Origin: Pandoraea capi
GTDB taxonomy: Bacteria; Pseudomonadota; Gammaproteobacteria; Burkholderiales; Burkholderiaceae
Length of the DNA: 64,000 bases
Direction: 5' to 3'
Assembly (NCBI RefSeq): GCF_902459735.1
Contig: NZ_CABPRV010000001.1
Span: forward strand, 496,001 to 560,000
The translations under genes and the position numbers were made by a program. The notes beneath the pieces were generated by a model, which worked only from the letters and a program-made list of their open reading frames with translations, did not search any database and was not told the origin of the DNA. Positions 1 through 10,001 of the stretch are shown here, piece after piece. The first letter of the stretch is position 1. Every line of letters starts with the position of its first letter.

Positions 1-1
1 G

Positions 2-397
2 CCCGCCGCACCGCGCACGGCCACGAACAAGATCCCCATGACGTGGCCCGCCACCGGCAACGTGCTGGCGAACTACAACGGCAGCAGCAACAAGGGCATC
101 GATATCGGCGGCAAGGCCGGTGATCCGATTTACGCGGCGGCGGCCGGCAAGGTGGTCTATGCGGGCAACGGGCTGCGCGGCTACGGCAACCTCGTGATGG
201 TGCAGCACGAGAATGGCTACCTCACGGCTTACGCGCACAACAGCGCGTTGCTCGTGAAGGAAGGAGCGGCCGTCACGAAGGGACAGCAGATCGCAAAGAT
301 GGGCGACACGGACTCGCATGGCGTCGTGAAGCTGCACTTTGAAGTCCGTCAGAAAGGCACGCCGTTCAATCCGAGCGACTTCCTGCCGCCGCGCTGA
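2..397 (+). CDS. nlpD: NlpD-like LytM/M23 domain protein, 3' part only
   Basis: The gene enters from the left edge; the frame is open from base 2 and ends at TGA 395-397. The visible 131 residues are one LytM (peptidase M23) domain. The stretch NKGIDIGG sits where active M23 enzymes have HxGxD, and LHFEVR where they have HxH, so the zinc ligands are missing, as in NlpD/EnvC-type proteins. NlpD-type proteins are outer-membrane lipoproteins that switch on a periplasmic cell-wall amidase during cell division. YAGNGLRGYGNLVMVQH closely resembles the equivalent NlpD stretch. The lipobox and LysM part would lie outside the window. In many proteobacteria rpoS follows nlpD; here a terminator and opposite-strand opgH follow, so this may be a second NlpD-type protein. 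Confidence 0.85.
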   Translation, partial: PAAPRTATNKIPMTWPATGNVLANYNGSSNKGIDIGGKAGDPIYAAAAGKVVYAGNGLRGYGNLVMVQHENGYLTAYAHNSALLVKEGAAVTKGQQIAKMGDTDSHGVVKLHFEVRQKGTPFNPSDFLPPR

Positions 398-488
398 CAA
401 ATCGCAGCACCCCACAGACAACGCGCAGACACCCGATACGCAACGGCACGCCGGACGTTCTCGGTCCTGTCAGCCGATCGGCACAAAC

Positions 489-522
489 AAAAACGGCAAG
501 GCGCGAAGCCTTGCCGTTTTTT
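489..522. terminator. bidirectional intrinsic terminator
   Basis: Perfect 14-bp inverted repeat (489-502 with 508-521), 5-nt loop gcgaa. The core is GC-rich (CGGCAAGGC) and the ends are A-run on the left and T-run on the right, so both strands give hairpin plus U-tract. It lies between the stop of the NlpD-like gene (+) and the stop of opgH (-), and would serve both. Confidence 0.93.
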
Positions 523-562
523 ATCGTGCAATCGAAGTGGCGTCAGGCCGCCTCAACCGACC

Positions 563-3268
563 TCATGCCGACGCCAGAAATCCCTGCGACAGTCCGTTGG
601 CGCGCGCATCACACCACTCCGGGTGCGCACGGGGATCGGTCCACACGAGCAAGTGAAGCGCCGCAAGTGCACGTGGATCGTTGAGCAACTCCCACTTCTG
701 CGTGTTCGTCAGCTTGGTCGGGCCTTTGAGCAACGCGGTCTCGACACGTCCCGCACGCAGCGCATCGCGCTTCGCATCGTCGAGTGTCGGCTTCACGCTC
801 GACGCGACGAGCGCGTTGGCCATCGGGTCGATCACGGCGTCGACGAACCCGACATGCTTGCCTGCCTCGGCGGTGTACTTCTCCGTCATCCGCAATTCCT
901 TCGGCGGCCACGACTCTTCCGGAATGAGGAACAGACGGGCGCGCTTGAGACCGCGTCCGAGCGAGACCCGGCTGGAGAACACCGACACCGGGATCGAGAT
1001 CATCATCGAGCCCACGATCGGCATCAGCCACCAGATGAAGTCAGGGTTGAGCCAATAGACGATACCGCCCCACGCCATCCCGATCACGGTCTGCAACCCA
1101 TGGCGGCGAATGGCTTCGCCCCAATGCGTTTCTGCATCTTCGCGCGGCGGCGACTTCCATTGGATCGCAATGCCCGTGAGCGCGGCCAGCACGAACTGCG
1201 TGTGGAACAGCATGCGCACCGGGGCGAGCACTGCGGAAAACACCATCTCGATGAACATGCTCACCGTCACGGCGAACCAGCCGCCGAAGCGTTTCGCGCC
1301 CTTCACCCAAATCAGCAGCACCGCCAGGATCTTCGGCAGGAACAGCAACGTGGCCGTGGCCGAGAACAGCGCCAGCGCACGCTCCGGATGCCACTCGGGC
1401 CAGACCGGGAACAACTGACGCGGCGCCGTAAAGTATTCGGGCACCACCAGCGTGTGCTTGGCCAGCAGACACGTCGAGAGAATCAGGAAGATGAACCACA
1501 GCGGCGCCGACACGTAGGCCATTGCGCCCGTGACGAACACCGCGCGATGCACCGGGTGCATGCCTTCCGCGAGGAACAGACGGAAGTTCATCAGGTTGCC
1601 CTGACACCAGCGACGGTCACGCTTGAGTTCGTCGAGCAGGTTCGGCGGCATTTCTTCGTAGCTGCCGGGCAGGTCGTAGGCGATCCACACGCCCCAGCCC
1701 GCACGACGCATGAGCGCCGCTTCGACGAAATCGTGCGACAGGATCGCGCCCGACATCGCGCCCTTGCCCGGCAGCGGCGCGAGCGCGCAGTGCTCCATGA
1801 AGGGCTTCAGACGAATGATGGCGTTGTGCCCCCAGTAATGCGATTCGCCGAGTTGCCAGTAGTGCAGGCCGGCGGTGAACAGCGGGCCGTAAACACGTCC
1901 GGCGAACTGCTGCAGGCGGGCATAGAAGGTTTCGCGTCCTGCTGCGAGCGGTGCCGTCTGGATCAGCCCTGCGCTCGGGTGCGACTCCATCATGCGCACC
2001 AGCTTCGTCAGGCATTCGCCGCTCATGACGCTGTCCGCGTCCAGCACGATCATGTAGCGATAATCGCTGCCCCAGCGGCGGCAGAAGTCGTCGAGGTTGC
2101 CGCTCTTGCGCTTCACGCGACGTTGCCGGCGACGATAGAAGATGCGACCGAAGCCGCCGACCTCGCGACACAACGCCTGCCAGGCATCGACTTCCGCCGT
2201 GCAGTTATCGGCCTCGCTGGAATCCGACAGGATGAAGAAGTCGAAGCGCTCCAGCGAGTCGGTCCGGGCGAGCGATTCGTAGGTCGCGCGCAGACCGGCG
2301 AACACACGGCCGACGTCTTCGTTGCAGATCGGCATGACGATGGCGGTGCGTGCATCTGGTGCGATGGGCGCGTCGCCCGCCGCCATCTTCGAGATCATGT
2401 GACGCTCGCCGCCGAACAGCAGGACGAAGAAGCCGAAGATGGCCGTCCAGAATCCGGCGGACACCCAGCCGAAGAGCAGCACGAACAGCACGAGCACGGA
2501 GAATTCGAGCGGATCGGCGCCGTGATACGGCAGCACGGACGCCATGAAGTGCGTAGCGAGCGCCGTCTGCGCGATCATCAGCGCGAGCAACATCCAGCGG
2601 CGACGCCGCCCCGCTTGCGACCACTTGCCCTTCGGATCGGGCGCATCGCGCACGAGCGGATCGGGGTCTTGGCGGCCGGTGATCTTGCGCCACAAGCGGG
2701 CGAGCGGATTGAGCGACCAGGGACGTGGAATCAGCGACGTGCGCCGTACCGGCGGCGCCACGCGCAACGTCTGCACGCCGCGCACGTCACTCAGCCCGGC
2801 CGCAGCGGCCAGCGAGCCGCCTTCGGTCAGCGAAAGGCGCACCGGTTGCGACGCCAGCACGGCATCGCTGTCGGATTCGATTTCCGCGAGATCGTGGGCG
2901 TGCCATGCCGCCGTCGCCACCGCCGTCGGTGCGACAGTCGCGTCGGTCTGGGCGTCGGTCTGGGCGTCGGTCTGGGCGTCGATCTGGGCGTCGGTCTGGG
3001 CGTCGATCTGCGACGTCTTGCCGACGTCGGTCGACGCAAGCGTCGACGGGAGGAGCGCCGACGCAGGTTCAGTGTCAGCAGACGGTGTGCCCTCGCCGGC
3101 GACATGCGTCCCGCGTGCGGCGAGCAAACGCTGCAAGCGAGTCAGGATGTCGAGCGAATCGCCGCCGTCACGCTTGGCCTGCGCGAGCAGGGCGCGACGT
3201 TTCTCGGCGGGCAGGGGCAGCCGGTCGACATAAAGCTCGTCGACCGGAATATCGGAGCGCTCGCTCAC
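563..3268 (-). CDS. opgH: Glucans biosynthesis glucosyltransferase H
   Basis: Inner-membrane family 2 glycosyltransferase that builds the beta-1,2 glucose backbone of osmoregulated periplasmic glucans from UDP-glucose. Seen: a long cytosolic N-terminus, membrane segments around [20 protein letters not shown], nucleotide-binding MPICNED, the acidic motif LDADSV, and the acceptor motif RRWCQGN, followed by several more membrane helices. I place the start at GTG 3268, which overlaps the opgG stop as GTGA and implies translational coupling (901 aa). The frame stays open 24 nt further to a GTG at 3292, but neither has a good ribosome site. Odd: the N-terminal region carries six copies of a tetrapeptide AQ(T/I)D, made by a 12-bp DNA repeat at 2940-3011. 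It pairs with opgG upstream. Confidence 0.95.
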   Translation of the reverse strand: MSERSDIPVDELYVDRLPLPAEKRRALLAQAKRDGGDSLDILTRLQRLLAARGTHVAGEGTPSADTEPASALLPSTLASTDVGKTSQIDAQTDAQIDAQTDAQTDAQTDATVAPTAVATAAWHAHDLAEIESDSDAVLASQPVRLSLTEGGSLAAAAGLSDVRGVQTLRVAPPVRRTSLIPRPWSLNPLARLWRKITGRQDPDPLVRDAPDPKGKWSQAGRRRRWMLLALMIAQTALATHFMASVLPYHGADPLEFSVLVLFVLLFGWVSAGFWTAIFGFFVLLFGGERHMISKMAAGDAPIAPDARTAIVMPICNEDVGRVFAGLRATYESLARTDSLERFDFFILSDSSEADNCTAEVDAWQALCREVGGFGRIFYRRRQRRVKRKSGNLDDFCRRWGSDYRYMIVLDADSVMSGECLTKLVRMMESHPSAGLIQTAPLAAGRETFYARLQQFAGRVYGPLFTAGLHYWQLGESHYWGHNAIIRLKPFMEHCALAPLPGKGAMSGAILSHDFVEAALMRRAGWGVWIAYDLPGSYEEMPPNLLDELKRDRRWCQGNLMNFRLFLAEGMHPVHRAVFVTGAMAYVSAPLWFIFLILSTCLLAKHTLVVPEYFTAPRQLFPVWPEWHPERALALFSATATLLFLPKILAVLLIWVKGAKRFGGWFAVTVSMFIEMVFSAVLAPVRMLFHTQFVLAALTGIAIQWKSPPREDAETHWGEAIRRHGLQTVIGMAWGGIVYWLNPDFIWWLMPIVGSMMISIPVSVFSSRVSLGRGLKRARLFLIPEESWPPKELRMTEKYTAEAGKHVGFVDAVIDPMANALVASSVKPTLDDAKRDALRAGRVETALLKGPTKLTNTQKWELLNDPRALAALHLLVWTDPRAHPEWCDARANGLSQGFLASA
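2940..3011. repeat. 12-bp tandem repeat x6 inside opgH
   Basis: Six uninterrupted copies of a 12-bp unit, gcgtcg(g/a)tctgg, with single-base changes in units 4 and 6. Read on the minus strand it encodes AQTD/AQID repeats in the N-terminal cytosolic region of OpgH. Copy changes would keep the frame. Confidence 0.95.
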
Positions 3269-4836
3269 TCGGGGGGTAACAGGTAGCTCCACGTTTCGGA
3301 TAGGGTGTTACTGCCGTTGCGCAGGTAAGCGCGCATTTCGACGGGTTTCTCGGAATCGAGGCGGCGCATGCGAAGCATGACGCGATAGCCTCCCGTGACG
3401 TCATTGCGCTGCGTCTGCACTTCAAGGATCTTGCCGTTACCATCGATGGACACATTGCCTTCGACCTTGGCGTCATCCGGCAATTTCTTGAGCGCCGGGC
3501 CCTCGAAATCGAGCGCGAACAGCAGACTGTCGTCTGGTTTTCCCCGGTAGCCGTGACCACGGCGGCTTTGCGTCACCCACGCGAGAGGCGGGCGTTTGTC
3601 ATTATCTTTTTGCCACGTCAGCCGGTACTCCAGCCCATACGGCTGCTTCGGCTTCGGCGGTGCATCGGGTACCCAGTAGGCGACGATGTTGTCGTTGGTT
3701 TCGTCCGGTGTAGGAATCTGCACCAACTCTACACGACCTTGTCCCCATTTGCCCTTGGGTTCGACCCAGGCGCTCGGGCGCGACTCATAATGGTCTTCAA
3801 GGTCCTGATAATTGTTGAAGTCGCGATCGCGTTGCACCAGCCCGAAACCACCGGGGTTGGACAGCGAGAACGACGACACGAGCAGACGCTTCGGATTGAC
3901 GAGCGGACGCCAGATCCATTCGCCGGTGCCGGACTGAATGGAGAGGCCGTCGGAGTCGTGCACTTCGGGACGATAGTCGGGTGCCGGCGGCTGCTGGTTT
4001 TCGCCGAAGAAGAACATGCTGGTCAGCGGGGCAATGCCCAGCTTGGTCACGTTCTCACGCAGGAACAGTTCGGACTTGACGTCGACGGTCGTGTCGACCC
4101 CCGGACGCAGCGTGAAGCGATACGCGCCGGTAGCGCGCGGCGAGTCGAGCAACGCGTAGATGATCAGCTCTTTGGCGCCCGGTGCGGGACGCTGAATCCA
4201 GAATTCGGTGAAGCGCGGAAACTCTTCACCGGAGTTCAGCGCAGTGTCGAGCGCGAGACCGCGTGCGGACAGGCCGTACGTCTGGTTCTTGCCCAGCGCA
4301 CGGAAATAGCTCGCGCCGAGGAAGACCATGACTTCGTCTTTGTACTTCGGCGTGTTGACCGGGTAGTGGATCCGGAACCCGGCAAAGCCTAAGCCTCGCA
4401 GTTGCTTCGGGTCGACCTTGAGCGCACCGAAGTCGAACATGTCCGGGCTGTAGCGGATTTCGCGCACGCTGTTGCCCATCAGTTCGTTGATCTTGACGGG
4501 ACGGTCGTAGTACGAGCCTTCATGGAAGAACATCAGCTCGAACGGCAGCTTCTGCGCACGCCACAGCGCCTTTTCGGGCTTGAAGCGAATGTTGCGATAG
4601 CGGTCGTAGGTGAGGTTCTGAAGGTCTTTGGGAAGGTTCGGATCCTTCGGCTTGTAACGGCTGTTCGCGAGCGTGCGGGCCTGTTTGGCGACGTCGTCGA
4701 ACGAGAAAGCATGCGCGGCGCCCGAGACGAGCGCGCAGACGCTGAGCACACTGGCGATCGCCAGGCGCAGGGCACGGTGGGCAATCATGCGGGAAACCGC
4801 GTTGGGCAGGAATTCCATCGGCAGTGGGAAGGGCAT
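3265..4836 (-). CDS. opgG: Glucans biosynthesis protein G (periplasmic)
   Basis: Periplasmic protein of the OpgG/OpgD family, needed to make or branch osmoregulated periplasmic glucans. The family is about 510 aa; this frame gives 523. A signal peptide is visible as [17 protein letters not shown] with a cleavage-like AHA before [10 protein letters not shown]. Three in-frame ATGs (4836, 4818, 4788) are possible; none has a clear Shine-Dalgarno, and 4788 gives the most compact signal peptide. The family stretch [22 protein letters not shown] and the C-terminal Ig-like part are recognisable. It is first in the opgGH operon and its TGA overlaps the opgH GTG start. Confidence 0.95.
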   Translation of the reverse strand: MPFPLPMEFLPNAVSRMIAHRALRLAIASVLSVCALVSGAAHAFSFDDVAKQARTLANSRYKPKDPNLPKDLQNLTYDRYRNIRFKPEKALWRAQKLPFELMFFHEGSYYDRPVKINELMGNSVREIRYSPDMFDFGALKVDPKQLRGLGFAGFRIHYPVNTPKYKDEVMVFLGASYFRALGKNQTYGLSARGLALDTALNSGEEFPRFTEFWIQRPAPGAKELIIYALLDSPRATGAYRFTLRPGVDTTVDVKSELFLRENVTKLGIAPLTSMFFFGENQQPPAPDYRPEVHDSDGLSIQSGTGEWIWRPLVNPKRLLVSSFSLSNPGGFGLVQRDRDFNNYQDLEDHYESRPSAWVEPKGKWGQGRVELVQIPTPDETNDNIVAYWVPDAPPKPKQPYGLEYRLTWQKDNDKRPPLAWVTQSRRGHGYRGKPDDSLLFALDFEGPALKKLPDDAKVEGNVSIDGNGKILEVQTQRNDVTGGYRVMLRMRRLDSEKPVEMRAYLRNGSNTLSETWSYLLPPE

Positions 4837-5185
4837 GTAACGCGCGTGCCGACCGTAGCCAGCGTGCGCCGAACGCGCAATTTTACCCGTTCATTCACCG
4901 ATTGACTAAAGATGCATCGGCAAAACCTTCGAAGCGGGCACTCACATTACCCCTATCGTCTGCTGTGACGGTGCTTCCGGCGCGTCATAAATTTGTGACT
5001 ATTTGTGACCAAAGGGGCATTTGAAAGGATTTCCCTGCCTTTCCTGCCACTTTTCAGTCATTTTTTCGACATTCCTGCGCCATTTCCCTGCCATTCGGGG
5101 CGAATTTCGCGCGAAGCATCACAACTTCGCTCACGACTTTGTTTGCGCCCCGACGCAAACGCCCTCCGCCATCATCTGCCGCCCG
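4837..5185. other. intergenic stretch upstream of opgG
   Basis: About 350 bases between opgG and the LysE-type exporter, both on the minus strand. It must hold the opgG promoter, but I could not pick convincing boxes. A short direct repeat, tttgtgac, occurs at about 4991 and 5001. No gene-like frame. Confidence 0.5.
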
Positions 5186-5845
5186 CTAGCGGCTCGCCAT
5201 CGCGAGCAATCCCCCCAGCGTCATCAGCGCGCCGCCAATGGTGCGTCGCACGAGATGCTGCCGCCGGACCATCGCCGCACGCATCCACCCCGCCGAGAAG
5301 CCAAGCGCCACAAGGCTGAACCACACCCAATGGGCAAACGACATGAATGCGCCATACGCCAGTCCCAATTCCCACCCGGTGCCCGGATGAACGACCTGCG
5401 TGAAGGTACTCACGACGAACAACGTGCACTTCGGATTCAACGCGTTGGTGAAAAAGCCCGTGCGGAAGGCTTGCAGGTCTTCGCGCCAGCGAGTGGATGT
5501 CTGTTCATTCGAATCGATCGTTGCGTCCGACGACGAAGGCGACTCCTCGGTGACATCGACGACTGGCGACCGATCCTTCAACGTCCGCCAGCCGATGTAG
5601 ACCAGATACGCCGCCCCGACCCATTTGATGCCGGTGAACAACCACGGCAGTTGCGCAATCAACAAGCCGACGCCCACCAACGTGTACGCCACATGCACCT
5701 GCACTCCCGCCGCAATACCCAACGCCGCCCATAACCCCGCCCTGCGACCGTGACGCCAGCTCTCACGCGTCGCCATCGCGAAATCCGCACCCGGACTGAT
5801 TACCGCCAGCACCGTGATCGTCATTACCGCCAACAACTCTTGCAT
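5186..5845 (-). CDS. LysE/RhtB family amino-acid exporter
   Basis: Small inner-membrane exporter (219 aa) of the LysE/RhtB family, which pumps out amino acids or homoserine-type compounds. Seen: the N-terminal family motif ISPGADFAMATRESWRHGRRAG, the central ALNPK motif in the third conserved helix, and about six hydrophobic segments, the usual size and layout. The loop between helices 3 and 4 is long and charged (DVTEESPSSSDATIDSNEQ), slightly unusual. The substrate cannot be told. It faces the LysR gene at 6131 across 285 bp, the classic layout of an exporter controlled by its neighbour (lysG/lysE type). Confidence 0.88.
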   Translation of the reverse strand: MQELLAVMTITVLAVISPGADFAMATRESWRHGRRAGLWAALGIAAGVQVHVAYTLVGVGLLIAQLPWLFTGIKWVGAAYLVYIGWRTLKDRSPVVDVTEESPSSSDATIDSNEQTSTRWREDLQAFRTGFFTNALNPKCTLFVVSTFTQVVHPGTGWELGLAYGAFMSFAHWVWFSLVALGFSAGWMRAAMVRRQHLVRRTIGGALMTLGGLLAMASR

Positions 5846-5934
5846 GATGAATTCTCACTGATTGATTTGAGGACGACGGTCTGAGTGAGAGCGCTGTCCT
5901 GGCCGGAATTAGCCTCTGAACCGATGCCCACGCC

Positions 5935-6009
5935 GCGACGGACCGGGGCCCTATTCCGCCCCTCAGACATAGACCCAACTCGGTTCAGAACAGGGCCCCG
6001 ATCCGTCGC
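5935..6009. repeat. large inverted repeat in the lysE/lysR divergent promoter
   Basis: Two 21-bp arms (5935-5955 and 5989-6009) match as reverse complements with only two mismatches and share GGGGCCCT at their core; the spacer is 33 nt. A second 8-bp pair, CTGAACCG (5916-5923) and CGGTTCAG (5981-5988), brackets the left arm and abuts the right arm. This could be a strong cruciform or RNA hairpin. It is far longer than a LysR half-site. Confidence 0.85.
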
Positions 6010-6112
6010 TCATCGCACTCTTAGCGTTTGGGTCCTGACGCCTTTTCGTCATTTCGGCGGTATTTTCCTTGGTCTTTTCTCGCCCGAAAAACGATGTTTT
6101 TGCCCCCTCATC

Positions 6113-6129
6113 CGTGATAATTTCTCACG
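6113..6129. promoter_or_regulatory. LysR-type T-N11-A box next to the regulator start
   Basis: CGTGA-taatttc-TCACG ends one base before the ATG at 6131 and contains T-N11-A (6115 to 6127). LysR-type regulators bind such sites. The position suggests autoregulation; no footprint evidence. Confidence 0.45.
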
Positions 6130-6130
6130 T

Positions 6131-7045
6131 ATGACGCGCCCCTTGCCTCTCAACGCCCTCCAAGTCTTCGACGTCGCCGCCAGCGAACTCAGCTTCGCCC
6201 GCGCCGCCGACAGACTCTTCGTCACGCACGGCGCCGTCAGCCGGCAAATCCGCACGCTCGAACTCGCCTTCGGCTTTCCCCTCTTCGAACGCCGCAACCG
6301 CGCCGTCTTCCTCACCCCCGCCGGTACCCGCCTCCACGCCACCACCCGGCAAATGTTCGACCAACTCGCCTCCACCGTCGCCAGCCTCCACGCCAGCGCC
6401 GCCTCGCGCACACTCGTCGTCTCCTGCGAACCCACCCTCGCCATGCGTTGGCTCATTCCCCGCCTCGGCACGTTCGCTCAGACACACCCCGACATCGCCC
6501 TCCACCTTCACTCCGCCGGTGGCCCGCTCGACTTCGAAAACACCGGTGTGGATGTCGCCATCCGACGCAATGACTTCTTCTGGGGCCATACCCTCGCCGC
6601 CGAACCGCTCGCCGACGAATGGATCGGACCGGTCGGATTGCCCGCCTCGTTCGCCGCTCCACGTCTGAATCCGCTCGGCACGCGCACCCGCCCCAGCGTC
6701 TGGCAAGACTGGCTGCGCGCCATGCAATCGACCCGACGCGATTCACCGCCCACGCTCCCTTCACTCGAAGCGCACGGCAAGACGCCACCGTTCGAACACT
6801 TCTATCTGAGCCTGCAAGCCGCCGGTGCCGGACTCGGTGCCGCCATCGGATCGGTCTACATGGTGAGCGACGAACTGAGCGCAGGCCGCCTCGTCGCCCC
6901 CTACGGCTTTATCCGTGACGGCTCGGGTTATGTCGCGCTCTCACGCGAACCCTTCGCCGCAAACCCCGCCAAGGAAGCCCTGCTGATATGGCTGCGCCAC
7001 GCGCTGGCAGACGCCGCGTCGCCATGGATCGAAAACTCGCAGTGA
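6131..7045 (+). CDS. LysR family regulator, GcvA-like
   Basis: 304-aa LysR-type transcription regulator. The N-terminal winged helix-turn-helix reads LPLNALQVFDVAASELSFARAADRLFVTHGAVSRQIRTLE, the GcvA-like subgroup; the rest is the periplasmic-binding-like effector domain. The frame is open further up, but homology begins at ATG 6131, which has no good ribosome site; a very short leader is possible because a T-N11-A box ends right before it. It faces the LysE-type exporter and probably controls it. Its stop lies 16 nt from the MATE gene on the other strand. Confidence 0.9.
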   Translation: MTRPLPLNALQVFDVAASELSFARAADRLFVTHGAVSRQIRTLELAFGFPLFERRNRAVFLTPAGTRLHATTRQMFDQLASTVASLHASAASRTLVVSCEPTLAMRWLIPRLGTFAQTHPDIALHLHSAGGPLDFENTGVDVAIRRNDFFWGHTLAAEPLADEWIGPVGLPASFAAPRLNPLGTRTRPSVWQDWLRAMQSTRRDSPPTLPSLEAHGKTPPFEHFYLSLQAAGAGLGAAIGSVYMVSDELSAGRLVAPYGFIRDGSGYVALSREPFAANPAKEALLIWLRHALADAASPWIENSQ

Positions 7046-7061
7046 ACTGGAGCAGGCGCCA

Positions 7062-8633
7062 TCAGGCGCGAGGGTCGCGCGGCGCGTTACCGGAATCGGG
7101 GGCGGGACCCGTGGCCGCGGAGCGGGAAGCAGACGGATGAGACTCCGCAGGCGGTGAAGCCGACGAAGACGACGGCGATGCCGACTGCGCAGCTGCGACA
7201 GGCACCGGCACCGGCGCAGGACCCGCCGCCGCGCTCGCCGCATCTTCGGTCTGGGCAACGGCAGGCGGCCCCTTCGGCAGCATTCGCACGCCACGCCAAT
7301 TGCCCCACTTGTAGTACGACAGCGCCATGAGGAGCGACACGGCGAAGCCGAGCGGGAAGCTCCACCAGATCGCCTCAGCCCCCCACGTCTTCTGCATCTG
7401 CCACGCGAACGGCAAGCGGATCACCCACTGCGAGACGAACAGGATGACGAGCGGCGCCGTGACCGCCCCCGTCGCCCGCACGACGCCGAACAGCACGATG
7501 GTCACCCCGAACAGCACGAACGACCACGCCACGACCGCGTTGATGTGCTGCGCCACCGAGATGGCATAGCCATCGCCCGGCAAGAAGGCATTCATGAACT
7601 GCTTGTTGAACAACAGAATGGCGATGACCAGCGCGCCGGTCATGACAAAGTTCAGTCCGACGCCGACACGTCCGATCTTCGATACGCGATCCCATAACCC
7701 CGCGCCGACGTTCTGCGCGGTCATCGACGACACGCCCGCGCCGATCGCCAGCGCCGGCATCTGCACGTACGTCCACAACTGCGACGCGACGCCGTAGGCC
7801 GCCGTGGTCTGCGATCCGTAGCCGTTGACGAACCCCATCATCACCATGGCCGACGACGAGATCACCACCATCTGCAATCCCATCGGCAATCCCTTGACGA
7901 CGATCAGCCGCAACAGCCCCGGATCGATGCGCAGATACTTCCAGTCGCGACGCGTGAGCCACAGCGGATCGCGCCGCCGGTACAGGGTGTACATGAGCGC
8001 CGCGAGACTCACCGTCTGTGCGATGAGCGTCGCGCCCGCCGAGCCCGCAATGCCGAACGGCGGGATCGGTCCCCAGCCGAAAATGAGTAACGGGTTGAGT
8101 GCGATGTCGAGTCCCGCCGACAACAGCATGAAGCGAAACGGGGTGCGCGCGTCGCCCGCGCCTCGCAGCGCCATCATGACGAAGTTGTAGAAGTACATCA
8201 CCGGCAACGCCACGAAGATAATGCGCAGATACGCGACCGCAAACTCGCGTGCATCGCCCGGCGTCCCCAATGCGCCCAGCAACTCGGGCGTGAAGACGTA
8301 GCCGAACACGGACACGGCGACCGACATCAGGACGAAGAACGTCGCGCTCGTGCCGACGATGCGCTGTGTCAGCACATGATTCTTCGCCCCGATGGACTGA
8401 CCGATGAGGATGGTATTGGCCATGCTGATGCCAAAGACGACACCGAGCAGGAAGAACAACAGGATGTTGGCGTTGGACGCGGCAGTGAGCGCCGACTCGC
8501 CGAGATAATGGCCGATCCACATGGCGTTGATCGACGCGTTGAGCGATTGCAATACGTTACTGCCGAGCACCGGCAGCGAGAACCAGAAGAGGGTCTTGCC
8601 GATGGGGCCGCGCGTGAGATCCTGTTCGGCCAT
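7062..8633 (-). CDS. MATE family efflux transporter
   Basis: Twelve-helix inner-membrane antiporter (523 aa) that exports drugs or metabolites using a Na+ or H+ gradient. The N-terminus (RGPIGKTLFWFSLPVLGSNV) and the second-half repeat (LRLIVVKGLPMGLQMV) are MatE domain signatures. Odd: after the last helix there is a tail of about 70 residues rich in Pro, Ala and Ser, not typical of the family and probably disordered in the cytosol. It starts 8 nt after the hydrolase stop, so the two are likely co-transcribed. Confidence 0.92.
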   Translation of the reverse strand: MAEQDLTRGPIGKTLFWFSLPVLGSNVLQSLNASINAMWIGHYLGESALTAASNANILLFFLLGVVFGISMANTILIGQSIGAKNHVLTQRIVGTSATFFVLMSVAVSVFGYVFTPELLGALGTPGDAREFAVAYLRIIFVALPVMYFYNFVMMALRGAGDARTPFRFMLLSAGLDIALNPLLIFGWGPIPPFGIAGSAGATLIAQTVSLAALMYTLYRRRDPLWLTRRDWKYLRIDPGLLRLIVVKGLPMGLQMVVISSSAMVMMGFVNGYGSQTTAAYGVASQLWTYVQMPALAIGAGVSSMTAQNVGAGLWDRVSKIGRVGVGLNFVMTGALVIAILLFNKQFMNAFLPGDGYAISVAQHINAVVAWSFVLFGVTIVLFGVVRATGAVTAPLVILFVSQWVIRLPFAWQMQKTWGAEAIWWSFPLGFAVSLLMALSYYKWGNWRGVRMLPKGPPAVAQTEDAASAAAGPAPVPVPVAAAQSASPSSSSASPPAESHPSASRSAATGPAPDSGNAPRDPRA

Positions 8634-8641
8634 GGTCCGCC

Positions 8642-9706
8642 TTATTTGGTGTCGAACTTCACGCCGGCCGCCGGCGACGGCACGCTACATCGATGGCCAC
8701 GCACGTTGTCGAGGAATCGCTGGATCAGCGGCAGGATCTTGGCTTCGATATCGCCGTGCCCGTAACCGAAGCCCGCAAAGTTGAAATGCGTCGCACCGTC
8801 GACGACCGCCAGCCAGTGACATCCCGGCGGCATATCGGCAAACGGTTCGGTACGCGTCTGCCATTTGCCTTCGAGCGGCTCGTCCCGAGTGCCGGTCACC
8901 AGCAGCACCGGCTTGCGGATGTCATGCCACGCGCCCGCCGGGAAGATCGCACCCTTTCCCTGCGGTGAGAGCGCGATGTAACCGTCGAAGCGATCGTCGC
9001 TATCGAGCCCCAGCTTGTTCTTCGCCCCCGCCTCGATCATCACGGTCACCGCCCCCATCGAGTGCCCCGCCAGGACCGCCGGTCCCGCATGACACTGACC
9101 GCGCGCCCAATGCAATGCCGCCCCGGCATCTTCGAGACGATCGTCGTACGCTTCGGGGTCCGTAGTGAGCGCAAGCAAACCGTCGCGCAACCCGCCATTG
9201 CGCACCCGGTCCCGCAAGGAGTCGCGACCACTTTCCTTATGCGCCATCGTCACCGCCAGCCAGCCGGACTTCGAGAGCGCACGGCCAAGCCACGACAGCG
9301 CATCGCGGTCGTCGCCCGCACCGGGACTGAGCACGACCACGCCGTTGCAGGCCCCGGCAGGCCGGAAGACGTGAAGGTTCGCATACGCGCCGTCGCTGCG
9401 CAGCACGCGCTGGTCGGTGCCAGTGGACATGGAGGCGGAAGCGAAAGACGAGGAAGAAGACGATGCGCTGGAAGCGGAGGCCGCAGGGGCCGAGGGTGCC
9501 GACGCGGGCTTCGCAGCGGTGGCGGACACCGCAGTGTCGGCAGCCAAAACATGCGCAGGGAATGTCGAGACAAACGTGGCGACCAGTGTCGTGATGAACG
9601 CCGCGAAGATCGTCGCGGCAGTGGACGTGCCGACGCGGTAGACACCACTCGCGACGCGTAACGTCCCGAACGATCGTCCCACCGCCCTGCGCGCCTTTCC
9701 GAGCAT
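8642..9706 (-). CDS. Exported alpha/beta hydrolase (dienelactone-hydrolase-like)
   Basis: 354-aa alpha/beta hydrolase. The start is ATG 9706, with GGGGAG 7 nt upstream; an in-frame GTG at 9733 is less likely. Residues 25-57 form a hydrophobic export segment ending FPAHVLA, followed by an Ala/Ser-rich linker (about 60-95). The nucleophile elbow is GHSMG with Ser216; the acid is probably the Asp in GTRDEP and the base the His in GATHFNF. The fold resembles dienelactone and polyester-type hydrolases, but the substrate is unknown. The next gene is the MATE pump, 8 nt downstream. Confidence 0.8.
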   Translation of the reverse strand: MLGKARRAVGRSFGTLRVASGVYRVGTSTAATIFAAFITTLVATFVSTFPAHVLAADTAVSATAAKPASAPSAPAASASSASSSSSSFASASMSTGTDQRVLRSDGAYANLHVFRPAGACNGVVVLSPGAGDDRDALSWLGRALSKSGWLAVTMAHKESGRDSLRDRVRNGGLRDGLLALTTDPEAYDDRLEDAGAALHWARGQCHAGPAVLAGHSMGAVTVMIEAGAKNKLGLDSDDRFDGYIALSPQGKGAIFPAGAWHDIRKPVLLVTGTRDEPLEGKWQTRTEPFADMPPGCHWLAVVDGATHFNFAGFGYGHGDIEAKILPLIQRFLDNVRGHRCSVPSPAAGVKFDTK

Positions 9707-10001
9707 CCGTTCTCCCCTGGTATCCGGCAGCACGCAGCCAACCCGGGCCCGAAGGGTGCTAGTCCGAAATCATCTGAAGGACCGAGGGATCAGGTTGAGC
9801 CGGGGGCAACGGTCTCGCGACGACGCCCCGCTGCGACATCACACGATGAGCCATCTTAGCGCGGATTGCGTATGCGCTCGCATGAATTTTGCATCGTCCT
9901 GACGTGTCTCGCGTGCGCAACGCATGTCTTGCAATTCGGACTCACATGCGTTGCCTTTTCACGCGCCTTTGGCGGGCATTCGTCGTAGTGACGATGTCCG
10001 T

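Noticed and set aside
2940-3011. Tandem repeats as a CRISPR array
   Set aside because: Units are contiguous 12-mers with no spacers, and no cas genes exist. The same applies to 20988-21023 and 42133-42204.
623-3286. Very long open frame (over 880 codons) on the plus strand opposite opgH
   Set aside because: It is the antisense shadow of a high-GC gene: composition is dominated by Arg, His and Gln, there is no ribosome site and no family resemblance, while the minus strand encodes a clear glucosyltransferase.
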